Both the position numbers and the translations under genes were made by a program. A DNA stretch of 64,000 nt, taken from positions 48,593,751 to 48,657,750 of the forward strand of contig NC_134020.1 of NCBI RefSeq assembly GCF_040712315.1. The letters run 5' to 3'. The notes beneath the pieces were generated by a model that saw only the letters and a list, made by a program, of their open reading frames with translations, was not told where the DNA came from and made no database searches. This DNA is from Castanea sativa (lineage: Eukaryota; Streptophyta; Magnoliopsida; Fagales; Fagaceae). Below are positions 46,238 through 58,177 of this stretch, in pieces; the first letter of the stretch is position 1, and every line of letters starts with the position of its first letter.

Positions 46238-46490
46238 ACTCTTTAAATTACAAATTGCACCCTCTAACGTTGCCTAAAATTAAATTTAGTTTTCTAACTT
46301 CACTTTCATTCAATTTAGTCTTGTAATTTTCAATTTGTTCAATTCAATCCTTCTATTAGTCGTAGTTTTGTATTGAATAAAATTGAAAGTTAATGGTGCA
46401 ATTCTGGTGGAAACTAACAGGAAGACTAAATTAAAAAAATTAAATTTTAGACAAAGTTAGAATGTGCGACTTATAATTTAGCCAAATAAA
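46238..46490. mobile_element. Foldback MITE, also present in copy 2 (56401-56648)
   Basis: Left arm TTACAAATTGCACCCTCTAA pairs with the right arm read inward (TTATAAGTCGCACATTCTAA) and continues through AAAATTAAATTTAG. Both duplication copies have it, so it inserted before the duplication. Confidence 0.7.
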
Positions 46491-47479
46491 TATTAATGGT
46501 GGTCTATATGATCTGAGCTCACGTTTTATAATACAAATATCTTGAGTTTTTCATTACTAATGGACCAGAAATGTTATCTTTTTAACATTGGATTTATTGA
46601 AGATGATCCAACCACTTAGATGCGCGCCTCTTGGTTGGTGAATGGTGAGTACTCCTTCATAGAGAGAATTACTGCTATTGATTGTCCCGTCCATTTTAGT
46701 TGTTGGAAGATTTCACTTGGATGCATGGTCATAATCTAGTTTTGAAACATGAGCCTAATTGGTGAATTTGTTAAATTTTAAATTTAATAATAAAATATTG
46801 AGTGATATAAAACAATTTAGAGTTATACAAATATAACTTGAATCCACACACACACACGTGGAAGAAAATGATGGTTGACAACATTTAAAGCTCTATTAAC
46901 TTTTTTTGCATAAAAGCTTTGCCCACATTTCATGTAATTTCTTGCCCACAAATTGGGTCTTCATTATGTATCTTGGTTTTTTCTGTCATTGGCTTCAAAT
47001 ATTATGTTTTTCTTAATGTGTGATGGTTTGCCTTTTTGTCTTGTAGTATGTGGAACTAGAGGGGTATGGCAACTAAATGAGTTTTGTGTAGATGTGATTA
47101 AGCCATTAAACATGAAGCATTCTTTATTTGCAATTCCATTGGAGGTGACCAACCTTTAGAATCAACTGAGAAAATATTAATCCAGTGTCTCGTCACCATA
47201 ATAACCTGGACTCTCTCCATATGGCCTTTATATTTATCTAAGATGGGTTCTCTTGCTCCTAATGAGTTTTAGTGAAATGCATCATTAATCCATCAAAGCA
47301 TTTGAATACTGCTATAGAAGAAAACCAAAAGATTACATTACTTTCCATTATCTTAGCTGATAATATATTTGGAGAGTCAGAAATCATGTTATCTTTCCAG
47401 GTCTCAAACCAGATCCAAGGAAAGCTGTTGAACACTTAAATGCTTAGACTACTAGCTATCAGATTACCATTGACCTCTA

Positions 47480-47760
47480 ATTGGTTTCCACCTCAATTAT
47501 GATGGTTCAAAATTAACTTTGATGTAGGCTGTAGCTATAAGACCCCCAGTACTCTTCCCCAACTGCTGTGTGCAAGGGCAAACATGGGGATGTCATTTTG
47601 GCTTAATCTTCACTCTTGCTTCCATTAGATCCTCTTGCAGAGGAAGTTCAAGCTGTAATATTATTAGCTTTAAAATTGGCCAATATTCTCAAGCTGAAAT
47701 TTGTTGCTTTTGAGGGAGATTCCAAGTCAGTTGTGATGCTTTGCAAGTCTTCTCTAGTTT
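47480..47760 (+). pseudogene. LINE-type RNase H domain remnant (copy 1)
   Basis: The frame from 47637 reads AEEVQAVILLALKLANI and then FVAFEGDSKSVVMLCK, the conserved end of the RNase-H-like (RVT_3) domain found in plant non-LTR retrotransposons and their derived genes. Upstream sequence (WFPPQL.. KINFDVG) fits the start of the domain but has stops and frameshifts. No reverse transcriptase remains nearby. Confidence 0.65.
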
Positions 47761-48324
47761 AACCCCAGAGTTTTTTTTTCCTCATTGTATTAAAAATCAA
47801 ATCTTAGCTCTCTTCATTGTTGGGAATTTGTTTTTGTCAATAGGCATGTTTTTGTCAATTTTTTTTTTTGTCTCCATTGACATCTCTTTGATTCTTCCTT
47901 ATGTTTTAGGACATTTAAAAAAAAATTATATATATATACGCACAAATGTTTATTCATAAAAAATAAAGTATATATATCACTTTTCATGAGTAAATTAAAG
48001 GAGTAAGTTAAGGATGTATTCATCAATTGTTGTCACTTGTCAATAAGAAACCTCCTTTGACTTTCTGTATGAACAGATATTGGATTGGTCGATCAGATGG
48101 AATTCAAACTATTGAACTTTTATTATATATAAATTTTTTTGAGAAATTAATGTATTATTTAATTTTTTTTGAGAATGGATATTATATATAACTTAAAACT
48201 GTTTTAAAACTTTATATTTTTAGATGTAAGTTATTTTTAAGCTAAGAACCAAGTTTTAAAAAAGAAGAAAGCTCTTGGGTTATAATTTTTGTCAAGTAAT
48301 TAATTTTCCTGCTCTTAAAGGTTA

Positions 48325-48653
48325 GAGCATTCGCATTAGTTCATACAAAAAATTTTGTCTATTTTTACATAAAAAACTTACTTTTTCTATTTTGAATATT
48401 TATTTTTCAAAACACATCATAACAAATTGTTTATTTTGCACTACATTTTATTAAAATATTAATTTTTTCAATTGTTTCTCTTTCTTCATACACAACAACC
48501 ATAAAAATAAATAGTGTTAGTGTAAATTTGCACAATTATTGTAACAAATATGTAAAATTACACAATTATACACTAACTAATATATGTTATTTTAAAGATA
48601 AAACTGTATAGATTTTACATTTTTTCTACTATACACCCGCTAATGTGAGCGCT
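48325..48653. mobile_element. Tourist-like MITE, 329 bp
   Basis: The ends GAGCATTCGCATTAG and, inward from the right, AGCGCTCACATTAG are flanked by TTA (48322-48324, 48654-48656). Copy 2 has a shortened version at 59319-59548. Confidence 0.78.
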
Positions 48654-49295
48654 TTAGCTAGGGTGAGTGATATCTATGGCAACACCTATATTCCCTAAGC
48701 AATGCTAAAGACACAAAAAATATCACATCTTTTGTTACAACTTGCCACATGATGAATTGTGAACGGTGAAGGTGTGAACCCACCATTTGAGTTCTATCAT
48801 TCATAGTTTGCCATGTGGCGAGTTGTAATAATAATTGTGAAATTTTCTTTATCTCTAAAATTTTTCCTATTCCTTTCACCGATTGTACTTTGTAGGGCAT
48901 GTGCTTCAAAATGTCAAATGTCAAATCATAAATGTGTTTTGTGATAACAGTTGAGGAACCTAATTATGATGAAGTGTACAATAAAATTTGCATATGCTAC
49001 CTAATAAAAGATGAGTCTAGTTAATGTGTGTCCTTAAAGTATACATTAGTCATCTATTTTACAAACATTTTATGTGAAATTGAAAAAGTTTCAAGAAAGT
49101 TGGTCTTTTTTTTTTTTTTTTCATAAAAGTTTCTATAAATAGTTTTACAAACTCTGTTAAAGATTAATGTAAAACGTGATATTTCCGCCAATCGTTCCTT
49201 TTCACGTCAATAAGCTGTTAAAAAAAGTCGTCATTTTTGTCGTTGGCTTATCGATGCGTCACTTCAAACTGTCTGTGTTTTCGAGCACTCTTTAA

Positions 49296-49486
49296 ATGGC
49301 AATCATCGGAATGAAGAAGCCTAAGCATACAGAAAGTGCATTCAGCAAAATAAATATAGAGAGTGGTATGATGGGAATTAGAGAGGAGAGAAGTCTAGGC
49401 CCACACTCACTAGCATTACGGAAGAGAACCAAAACAAACTTATCAATTAAGTGCAAGCGTGATGTCCATCTTAATTATCATCAAAG
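49296..49486 (+). pseudogene. Membrane-protein family gene 2: orphan first exon
   Basis: Sixty-three codons plus two bases, ending CATCAAAG/GTATGAAATG exactly as in gene 3, are followed by a matching intron. No membrane exon follows: the duplication copy ends at about 55204 and the next gene material is the spacer again. The region shared with genes 1 and 3 is GIREERSL..RKRTKTN..SIKCK..NYHQR. An upstream ATG (49296) adds about 25 residues; gene 3 has ATA there. If transcribed, the RNA could splice over 13 kb to the exon 2 of gene 3 at 62902, or give a short basic peptide ending at 49520. Confidence 0.7.
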
Positions 49487-49597
49487 GTATGAAATGTATG
49501 GTCTTTGTTCATTTTCTTAAGTGTCTGTTTCAAATGGGTTTCTTCTTTTATTTATACATTTTTGAAATCTCTCTCTAGTCTCTACAACCCTAGTGAG

Positions 49598-49973
49598 GTT
49601 CCAGAGGGTCGGCCCAAGATAGTTTGAGGCTTAAGACAAAAATTTTAAAGGGATATTTTTATATCTAAATATCACTTAAATTATATTTATTTTTTTTTAA
49701 TTTTTAATTTTTTTTTTGTGTGTAAAGAAGATGTTAAAGTACTACAGATTTTACTATAAAATACTTACAAATTGATATAACATTTCAAGAAAAAAAAATG
49801 TATATTGAATTACTTATTGTGACCGGACATATCAATTTATAAGATTTATATGATAAAAAGAATGTGCGAGTTACATATTCCTTCTTTAATTAGAAGGAAA
49901 AAAAAAAAACTGTAGCCTTTCTATGGTAGGGGGCTTTAGGCCATGGCCTAAATGGCCTAGGCGTAGGGCCGCC
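49598..49973. mobile_element. MITE with AGGGCGGCCC-type ends in gene 2 intron
   Basis: The left end GAGGGTCGGCCCAAG and the inward-read right end AGGGCGGCCCTACGC pair. GGTTCCA flanks both sides (49591-49597, 49974-49980). Gene 3 keeps a remnant (about 60498-60640) with the right part lost. Confidence 0.65.
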
Positions 49974-50770
49974 CTGGTTCCAGGAAGAGCTTTGGCTAAC
50001 TATCTTCATCAGTGAGTTCCATATGGAGAGTCTTTTATTTTTTTGGTGGCAATCTAGCTAGAGTTTGAGATAGCTTTTGCTGAGCTACTACCATGGAGAT
50101 CAGATTTTGGTTGGTGGCAGGAGCGGAGGCATGTATAAGGGGTGGGGGTGGGGGGCATGGTCCCCCCAAAATTTTAAATTCTTTTAAAATATATATGCAT
50201 TAATTATTTTTATGTGTTCAAAATTTAGTTTACAAAAATAAGAGTTGCTCCCTCAAATATTTGAATTAGTCTAATAATGCTCTTAAAAAAATAATTGGTC
50301 TAATAGTTATAGAGATATAACTTTATTTTTCGCAATTCTATTTTTTATTGTAAAATGTGCTTTTATATCTGTTAAATATTTGATAAAATTTGGTATCAAA
50401 CATGTTTGAATCTGTTAAGGTACAAATTTTTGGGTCCTAATTTCTTTAGCCCACTCACAAAATACCCACACAAGCCCAAGAATTATTTTGAAGCCTACAT
50501 ATATATCTTCCACATATTACTTGAATATTCTCCATGTTATTGGGCTCCCACAAATGTTTTCTACATATATAAGCCCCACAAATTACCTTGGGCCCTCTCA
50601 CAAATACTACTCATTATATTCCACATATTATCCAACTTGGGCTTTCACAAAAATGCCCAACACCTTGCTAACAACGTTGGGTCACAAAATTATATTTTCT
50701 ATACAAAAAAGCCCAAAATCATTTAACTTGTAGGTAAAACACAAAAAGCCCAACAAACCCTTTTTCTAAA

Positions 50771-51085
50771 CTCGTTGCTACACGACACCTTACTAAGCCC
50801 GTTGCTACAAGGCACTCCTAAACCCGTTGCTACACGGCACCTTATTAAGTCTGTTGCTATACGGCACCTCTAAGCCTGTTGCTATATGGCACTTCTAAAC
50901 CCGTTGCTACATGCTACACGGCACCTTACAAAACCCGTTGCTACACGGCACCTCTAAGCCCGTTGCTACATGACACCTCTAAGTCTGTTGCTACACGGCA
51001 CCTTACAAAGCCCGTTGCTACACGGCACCTCTTAGTCCGTTACTACACGGCACCTTTACTAAGTCCGTTGCTACACGGCAATATC
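50771..51085. repeat. Tandem repeats of GTTGCTACACGGCACC type in LTR U3
   Basis: About a dozen imperfect units of 17-35 bp contain CCCGTTGCTACACGGCACC followed by TTACTAAG, TCTAAG or similar. Confidence 0.92.
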
Positions 51086-51089
51086 TTTA

Positions 51090-51800
51090 CAAAATCTCAA
51101 ACTATTTTACAAAAACCCAAATACTAATTTGACACTATTTACAAAAGCCCAAATACTAATTTGACACTATTTACAAATCCCAAATACTAATTTGGCAAAC
51201 TATTTTACAAACCCCAAATACTAATTTGGCACCATTTTACAAAAGCCCAAATACTAATTTGACAAACTATTTTACAAAACCCAAATACTAATTTGACACC
51301 ATTTTACAAAGCCCAAATACTAATTTGGCACTATTTCTAGAAGTCCAATATCATTTTGGCACTATTTCATGAAGCCCAATATTATTTTGGCAACTATTCC
51401 TAAAAGCCCAATATCATTTTGGCAAAAGCCCAATATTATTTTGGCAACTATTCACAAAAGCTCAATATCATTTTTGGCACTATTTCATGAAGTCCAATAT
51501 TATTTTGGCAACTATTCACAAAAGCCCAATATTTTTTAGCAACTATTCATAAAAGCCCAATATTATTTGGCAACTATTTCATCTATTTCCTAAAGCCCGA
51601 ATATCATTTGGCAATTATTTCAACTATTTCCTAAAGCTCAAATATTATTTGGCAATTATTTCCTAAAGCCCAAATATTATTTGGCAACTAATTCATAAAG
51701 CCCAATATTATTTTTGGCAACTATTTCAACTATTTCTAAAAGCCCAAATACTATATTTGGCACATACTTAAAAGGCCTAAATATTATCTTAACAATTATT
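51090..51800. repeat. Tandem repeats of AAAGCCCAAATACTAATTTGGC type in LTR U3
   Basis: About twenty imperfect units of 25-45 bp (AAGCCCAATATTATTTTGGC variants with ACTATTTAC spacers) follow the first array directly. Confidence 0.92.
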
Positions 51801-52742
51801 TCACATATACCAAATCCCTTACTTATGGGAAATATAAGTATTTATCTTCCAAGAAAATACTTCTCTTGCAAAGTTTTTAAAAGCTCATGAGTGTCATCCA
51901 TGGCAAAATTCTTCATTTTGTAGGAACAATCAGGCCCAAAGCAGCCCAAACGTAAGGTCCAGCTAGACCAGCCCAGCCCATGCTCAAGTTCTAGCAGCTG
52001 AAGCTCACGTGAGCTAATCAGCCAAAACCCAGCACAGGTCAACAACTGGAGCCAACTGATGTCAGGTTTCAGCTTGTCTCATCGGGTCAGAACAAGACAC
52101 ATGTCTATCAGGGATTGAACCCTTCATTTATTATGTGACATAAAGCTGAAATAGACTTGACATAAAGCTGAAAAGACTTGACACAAAGCTGAAGCACTTC
52201 AGCCAGCCATCTCCTCTTTCTTCTCCAACCCATTCAGTTAAACATCAAAGGCAGCCATTAAAGCTCCTGAAGCAAGCTCAAATTAACTCATTTTTCATGC
52301 TAAAAAATATGTATTTTCTGGTTCATGGACCAAGCACATGAACTCTTAATGGGGAAACTTAGGGAAATGTGGTTTGGAGGGCACTAAGGGATCCCAACAG
52401 AGTTCCCAGCAAAGGCTCCAAGGTTGACACCTGGCTTGGGGTGATGCAACCTGCCTTTGGGAGCTCTGAATCTAGTAAGCAGCACAACCAAGGTCATTAG
52501 CTTAATGCATACTCTAACCCCATCAGCCAAGACCAATCAGCATTAATGCTAAGTCAGAGTCCTAGCTGATATTACCCAAAAACAACAAGAGTCTTTCAAA
52601 AAGTTAAGCTTACTATTCTTAGCTAAAATTCTAAGAACGAATCCCTAATGATTTTCTGGAGATTGGGAAAGATTTAGCAAAAGTTATTTGCCAATTGCCC
52701 CCTAAATCTCAACTATAAATAAAACCCTCCATTAATGCCTAA

Positions 52743-52767
52743 GGGGGGGGGGGGGGGAGGGAGGGGG
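52743..52767. repeat. G-rich tract after LTR TATA box
   Basis: A G run of about 15 followed by GGGAGGGAGGGGG lies about 25 bp after the TATA box, near the expected LTR transcription start. It could form a G-quadruplex. Confidence 0.85.
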
Positions 52768-54918
52768 AAACAGGAACATACCAAGAAACACACTCACAGA
52801 GAAAATCTCCCACAAAAACCCTTTTGTTTCAGCTTCTCAAAATCCCAGCAAAGTTCTAAGTCACAAAACTCTCATCCTTAAGTATGGAAACTGAGTTCCC
52901 CCACTCCTAGCTCAAAAACACATCTCATACCTCTACTTAAAAATGTACAGCTCCTCCCCAGCAGAAGGTTCCAGTAGCCCTACTATACACTCTCACTCAT
53001 TACTCATACCACTCACGAATGGCTCTCTTTACTCATTATATACATTACATCCAAGAGCATGTTTTGGCACCATAATGATCTTGCTACACTAATTGAGATC
53101 TCTCTCTATCCCTTCATCCCATACTAAGTTTTCCTCATTATTTTGTTATTATGGAACTCATGATATTTACTTATTCATTTACTATTGATGGTTATAATGT
53201 AACTGTTACCATAAAATTTTTCCCTCATATTGTCGTATTAGAAGATTCTTCTTCAGAGCTAATGGATGATGAGTCCTAAAATATGGATGTTTCCCTCAAT
53301 CTGTGAAGAAATTTACTGCTGTGTTATTTTCTGTAGAAATATTTTTACGGCTGGGTTACTATTTTCTGCGGAAGCACTTTACCATTGGGTTTTTTTTTTT
53401 TTTTTTTTTTGTAGAAACATTTTACTGCTGGGCTATTTCATACAGTATGCTTTGTAACCACACTGACGTGTTTGCTGTAGGGATTGTTTATGGGTCATTC
53501 TTGTAAGTCCAAACCTAGGCCCAAGGCATACAAATACAGTGAATTATTTGGATCTTCGCCGATAGCCTTTGGGCCATGCATCGAGCCCATCGTCGAGTTT
53601 CAGTTAGGACCCCCAACCCAACATAAATCTCATTTGTCGGAAAGGAAACTTTTTCGCCCCCGACAGAATCTATCTTTTTCAACCTGTTATGTGTCAATTA
53701 ACAAGTCATTGACTCATTAAAAAAATTTTGTCACTAAAACTACATATGAAATGTGTCTTTTGGATCATTCATGTTTTTGAAAATTTCATTTGTTTAATTG
53801 AAAGATTTTTTTACTTGCTTTAACATAAAATCTAATAACTTGTATTTAAAATGAAACTTTTTAAGAATTTGACAATGAAAATGGAAAAAATGAATTTTAT
53901 TTTATGAAAGATCGCCGTAAAAAATGATTTTGATTTAAAATACTAAACTTTTTTTTTGTTCGGTGTGTGTATATATATAATTTATTAAATAAAAAAGTGT
54001 GTGTATATATGTATGTATATATAATAAAAAAGCGCGCGTGTGTGTGGAAGTTGTCTTGATAAGAGTATTAGCGTCGTAATTTAGTCTCTTCAAACAAAAA
54101 TTCCTGACTCCTCCCCTGGTTGGTGGCCATCTTGATTGAGGTATCCCATGGATAGCTTTCGGTGGCCATCTTGAGTGAGGTCCCACGGAGAACATTTGGT
54201 GGTCATCTGAGATTAATTCTTAGTAAGCCGGCTGGGTTTGGCATGCATTTTACGTACTATATTTCAGATGCCCATTGCTTTTGCTTAAAAGGTAAAACCT
54301 ATTACACACCTGTCGATAGGTGTGTACACGTGTGTATCAAACACGGCTCATTTAAATGGGTCATCTAAGCATAAATCGATCCAAACGTTAAATTGTAATT
54401 AATCATTTGTTACTTTCACTTATAACTTTTACTCTAAGACCTATAGCCTACTACACCAGAGTTGTGCCAAAAATATATATGACTAGATTTTTCGTTTGCC
54501 ACCCTTTGGTCCCATATCACATTTTATTTTCTCTGTTTTCTCTAGGAGTTTCCGTACAATACTCAATATTATGTTATAAACATTACAATATTTTTTACAA
54601 TAATTAAGTTGACAAATTTTTATAAATTTTATCTGAACTCATTACTAAGATTACTTTTTTATTTGTCATTATTAATTTATCGTGTGAAAATATATTATGT
54701 TTCAACTCTATATCCATGAGTCAATCATAATATGCGCATCCTACATGCTAATGCAATTCACATACTATAGGTACATATATTAGCCGAAATATAATATTTT
54801 TTTTTCATTTACCAATACTGTTAGAAGACAGGTACATATATTATAATATGCCTTTTTTATTTACTAAGAACACGCATAAAATTGGTTGCGGAAAAACTTT
54901 TCCCAACATTATTAGTTA

Positions 54919-55215
54919 GTGGGGACAGAGGAAAAGCCGTTTCAGCCTGTCAAATTTTTCTTTAATTACTGTGAGCTTGTCGTTGACGAAGAAGAAGTTG
55001 GTCAGAGTCTAGAGCTGAGGAGTCCCTTCTTCGGCTTGTGTTTGTTAGACAAGATAACTAGGAAAAGGTGGCCAATTGTTTGTCAATCATACGCATGTTT
55101 GGACGTAGAACACCTATGGGGGCAGAGTTTAGACCATATTAACAAACATGAGAAACTTCGTCTCACACTAAAAAGAAGAAATTTTCATATGTACCAGCCT
55201 ACCAGTCTTATATAG
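54919..55215 (+). other. Open frame in gene 2 intron, partly kept in gene 3 intron
   Basis: A 98-codon frame (VVDEEEVGQS core) also reads open at the corresponding place in gene 3 (about 61565-61697), where a MITE splits it. The differences change amino acids freely (S/F, Y/C, Q/L, I/S), which does not suggest selection. It may be a decayed exon; I do not call it a gene. Confidence 0.3.
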
Positions 55216-55370
55216 AATCATTATTGATATAATTTTTATTTATACCAACCACAAACTATGACCTTATCAATTGTGAAAAATATGGTGAAATTTTAGTGCA
55301 GACTCAGGGGTGGCTCCATGTGTATCTCAAGATGGTCACAGGATCACCTTAACTTGCTAAAAAAAAAAAA

Positions 55371-55442
<72 letters not shown>
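55371..55442. repeat. (AT)n microsatellite, about 70 bp
   Basis: Copy 1 has only ACACATACGCATGCACACGC-like sequence here, so the AT run expanded after the duplication. Confidence 0.97.
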
Positions 55443-55444
<2 letters not shown>

Positions 55445-57014
55445 TCAGATGCGCACACACATTAATGTAACCTATTTTAATCACCTTAATAAAAATATTG
55501 ACCACTTTGATTTGAGAATTACCAGAATTTTAGTTCAATAAAAATAAGAATAATACTATATTCACAACCTTTTTATAATAATTTCACAAAAAATTTTATG
55601 TGATAAGTGGAAAACGGTTATTAATTATAATTTGGGTCCAATATTGACATCAACTTTTAACCCACTAGTAACAAATTTTTGCATAAATTTTGTTTTTAAA
55701 ATGTTGTAGATGTAGTATTACTCCAAAAATAATTTTGCCGCCTCAAACATAATTCTTAACCCCCCCCCTTTTTAAATTAAAAAACCCTTAAATTACAACA
55801 AAAAGCCCAAATAACAAAAAAAATAGCCCAAACAAAAACAAGACTAGACCAAACAACAACGAGTAAACAAATTATTATTATTTTTTAAAAAATCCTATTC
55901 AGGAAGAAAAATAAAAATAATCATTCAGAATTGTAACTTTTTCAACTTATTACATAAAAAAAATCTCTAATTTCATTTAAAAAAAAGAAGAAGAAAGACT
56001 CCAGAAAAAATATTGTAGTCATGAGTTCTCATTGGTAGTGCCAGCAGTTATGCTTTTTTTTGGCTTTATAGTAGCAATAATTTTTATTTTTTTAGCGACT
56101 TAACTCACAGTTGTAGCAAATATCATATGCTTGTATTTTTCTTTTCTATTATCATTTTAATTATCTTATTTTATTACTTTGGTTTCAGTATTCTCAATTC
56201 TCACTTATTTCTTATCAATCAATTTTTTTTTCTTTGTTAGTAGAAAAAAATGATAACACTTTTTGATTTTTTTTTTGTGACGTTGATACATTCAAGCTAT
56301 TTCTTTATTGAATTTTGTATAATTTAAATTTTTTAGTGACTCTCTTAAAGAAGCGTGACATTAAGCTCATGAGACACCATTTCTAAACCTCACAAACACT
56401 CTTTATATTACAAATTGCACCTTCTAAATTTTCCTAAAATTCAATTTAGTTTTCTAAGTTCACTTTCATTCAATTTAGTTTTCTAACTTTTAATTTGTTC
56501 AATTCAATCCTTCTATTAGTCATAGTTTTATATTAAACAAAATTGAAAGTTAATGGTGCAATTCTAATGGAGACTAACTAGAAGACTGAATTGAACAAAA
56601 TTAAATTTTAGGCAAAGTTAGAATGTGTGATGTATAATTTAGCCAAATAAATATTAATGGTGGTCTATATGATCTGAGCTCACGTCTTATAACACAAATA
56701 TCTTGAGTTTTTCATTATTAATAACGGACCAGAAATGTTATCCTTTTAACATTGGATTTATTGTAGATGATCCAACCACTTAGATGCGCGCCTCTTGGTA
56801 GGTGAATGGTGAGTAGTACTCCTTCATAGAGAGAATTACTGCTATTGATTGTCCTGTCCATTTTAGTTGCTGGAAGATTTCACTTTGATGCATAGTCATA
56901 ATTTAGTTTTGAAAAATGATCCAAATTGGTGAATTTGTTAAATTTTAAATTTAAAAATAAAATATTGAGTGATATAACACAGTTTAGAGTTAAACAAATA
57001 TAACTTGAATCCAT

Positions 57015-57019
57015 ATATA

Positions 57020-57062
<43 letters not shown>
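57015..57062. repeat. (AT)n microsatellite
   Basis: It replaces the short (CA)n of copy 1 at 46847-46858. Confidence 0.95.
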
Positions 57063-57066
<4 letters not shown>

Positions 57067-57689
57067 TTATGATTTTTAAATGACAAATGTGGAAGAAAAT
57101 GATGGTTGACAACATTCAGAGCTCTATTAATTTTTTTGCATAAAAGCTTTGCCCACATTTCATGTAATTTCTTGCCCACAAATTGGGTCTTCATTGTGTA
57201 TCTTGGTTTTTTCTGTCATTGGCTTCAAATATTATGTTTTTCTTAATGTCTATTTGTCTTGTAGTACGTGGAACTAGAGGGGTATGGCAACTAAAATGAG
57301 TTTTGTGTAGATGTGATTAAGCCATTAAAGATGAAGCATTCTTTATTTGCAATTCGATTGGAGGTGACCAACCTTTAGAATCAACTGAGAAAATATTAAT
57401 CCAGTGTCTCGTCACCATAATAACCTGGACTCTCTCCATATGGCCTTTATATTTATCTAAGATTGGTTCTCTTGCTCCTAATGAGTTTTAGTGAAATGCA
57501 TCATTAATCCATCAAAGTATTTGAATACTGCTATAGAAGAAAACCAGAAGATTACATTACTTTCCATTATCTAAGCTGATAATATTTTTGGAGAGTCAGA
57601 AATCAAGTTATCTTTTCAGGTCTCAAACCAGATCCAAGGAAAGCTGTTGAACACTTAAATGCTAGACTACTATCAGATTTCCATTGACC

Positions 57690-57978
57690 TCTAATTGCTT
57701 TCCACCTCAAATATGATGGCTCAAAATTAACTTTGATGTAGCTATAAGACCCCCAGTACTCTTCCCCAACTGCTGTGTGCAAGGGCGAATATGGGGATGT
57801 CATTTTGGCTTAATCTTCACTCTTGCTTGCATTGGATCCTTCTGCAGAGGAAGTTCAAGCTGTAATATTATTAGCTTTAAAATTGGCCATAATTCTCAAG
57901 CTGAAATTTGTTGCTTTTGAGGGAGATTCCAAGTCAGTTTGTGAAGCTTTGCAAGACTTCTCTTCTTTAACCCCCGAG
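57690..57978 (+). pseudogene. LINE-type RNase H domain remnant (copy 2)
   Basis: From 57844 the frame reads AEEVQAVILLALKLAII and then FVAFEGDSKSVCEALQDF. It keeps the EGDS motif and a more family-like end than copy 1. Non-functional fragment. Confidence 0.65.
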
Positions 57979-58040
57979 TTTTTTTTTTTTTGTTGACATC
58001 TCTTTGATTCTTCCATATGTTTTAGGACATTTAAAAAAAA

Positions 58041-58071
<31 letters not shown>

Positions 58072-58177
58072 AATGTTTATTCATAAAAAAAGAAAGTATA
58101 TAGATCACTTTTCACGAGTAAAGGAGTAAGTTAAGGATGTATTCGTCAGTTGTTGTCACTTGTCAGAAAGAAACCTC

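Larger units (their letters stand above)
50413..53664 (+). mobile_element. Solo LTR, 3252 bp, nested in the hAT-like element
   Basis: TGTTAAGG at the left and CCCCCGACA at the right, with exact 5-bp TSD GAATC (50408-50412, 53665-53669). A TATA box (TATAAAT, 52714-52720) precedes a leader-like stretch, so the first 2.3 kb is U3 and the rest R-U5. No polyprotein, primer-binding site or second copy of the ends is present. Length suggests a large Ty3/Gypsy element; the lineage is not determined. Confidence 0.82.
50118..54118. mobile_element. hAT-like non-autonomous element in gene 2 intron, carrying a solo LTR
   Basis: The 8-bp TSD GTTGGTGG is exact (50110-50117, 54119-54126). The ends are CAGGAGCGGAG and, inward from the right, CAGGGGAGGAG. 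The matching place in gene 3 (around 60712-60721) is uninterrupted. Without the inner LTR the element is about 744 bp. No transposase. Confidence 0.85.
45093..55204 (+). repeat. Large tandem duplication, copy 1 (spacer + gene 2 exon 1 + intron)
   Basis: Collinear with 55205-62805. It holds the spacer (45093-49290), exon 1 of gene 2, and an intron that carries a 4 kb nested insertion. The last part (54127-55204) matches 60722-61697 plus 62722-62805. The junction at about 55203-55213 shares TATATA with both parents (45099 and 62810 regions), suggesting a micro-homology breakpoint. Confidence 0.88.

Noticed and set aside
50406..51127. Frames over the LTR tandem arrays
   Set aside because: They are translations of non-coding tandem repeats.
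54919..55215. 98-codon frame as an independent gene
   Set aside because: It lies in a duplicated intron, differences from the paralogue are not biased to silent sites, and the paralogue is split by a MITE.
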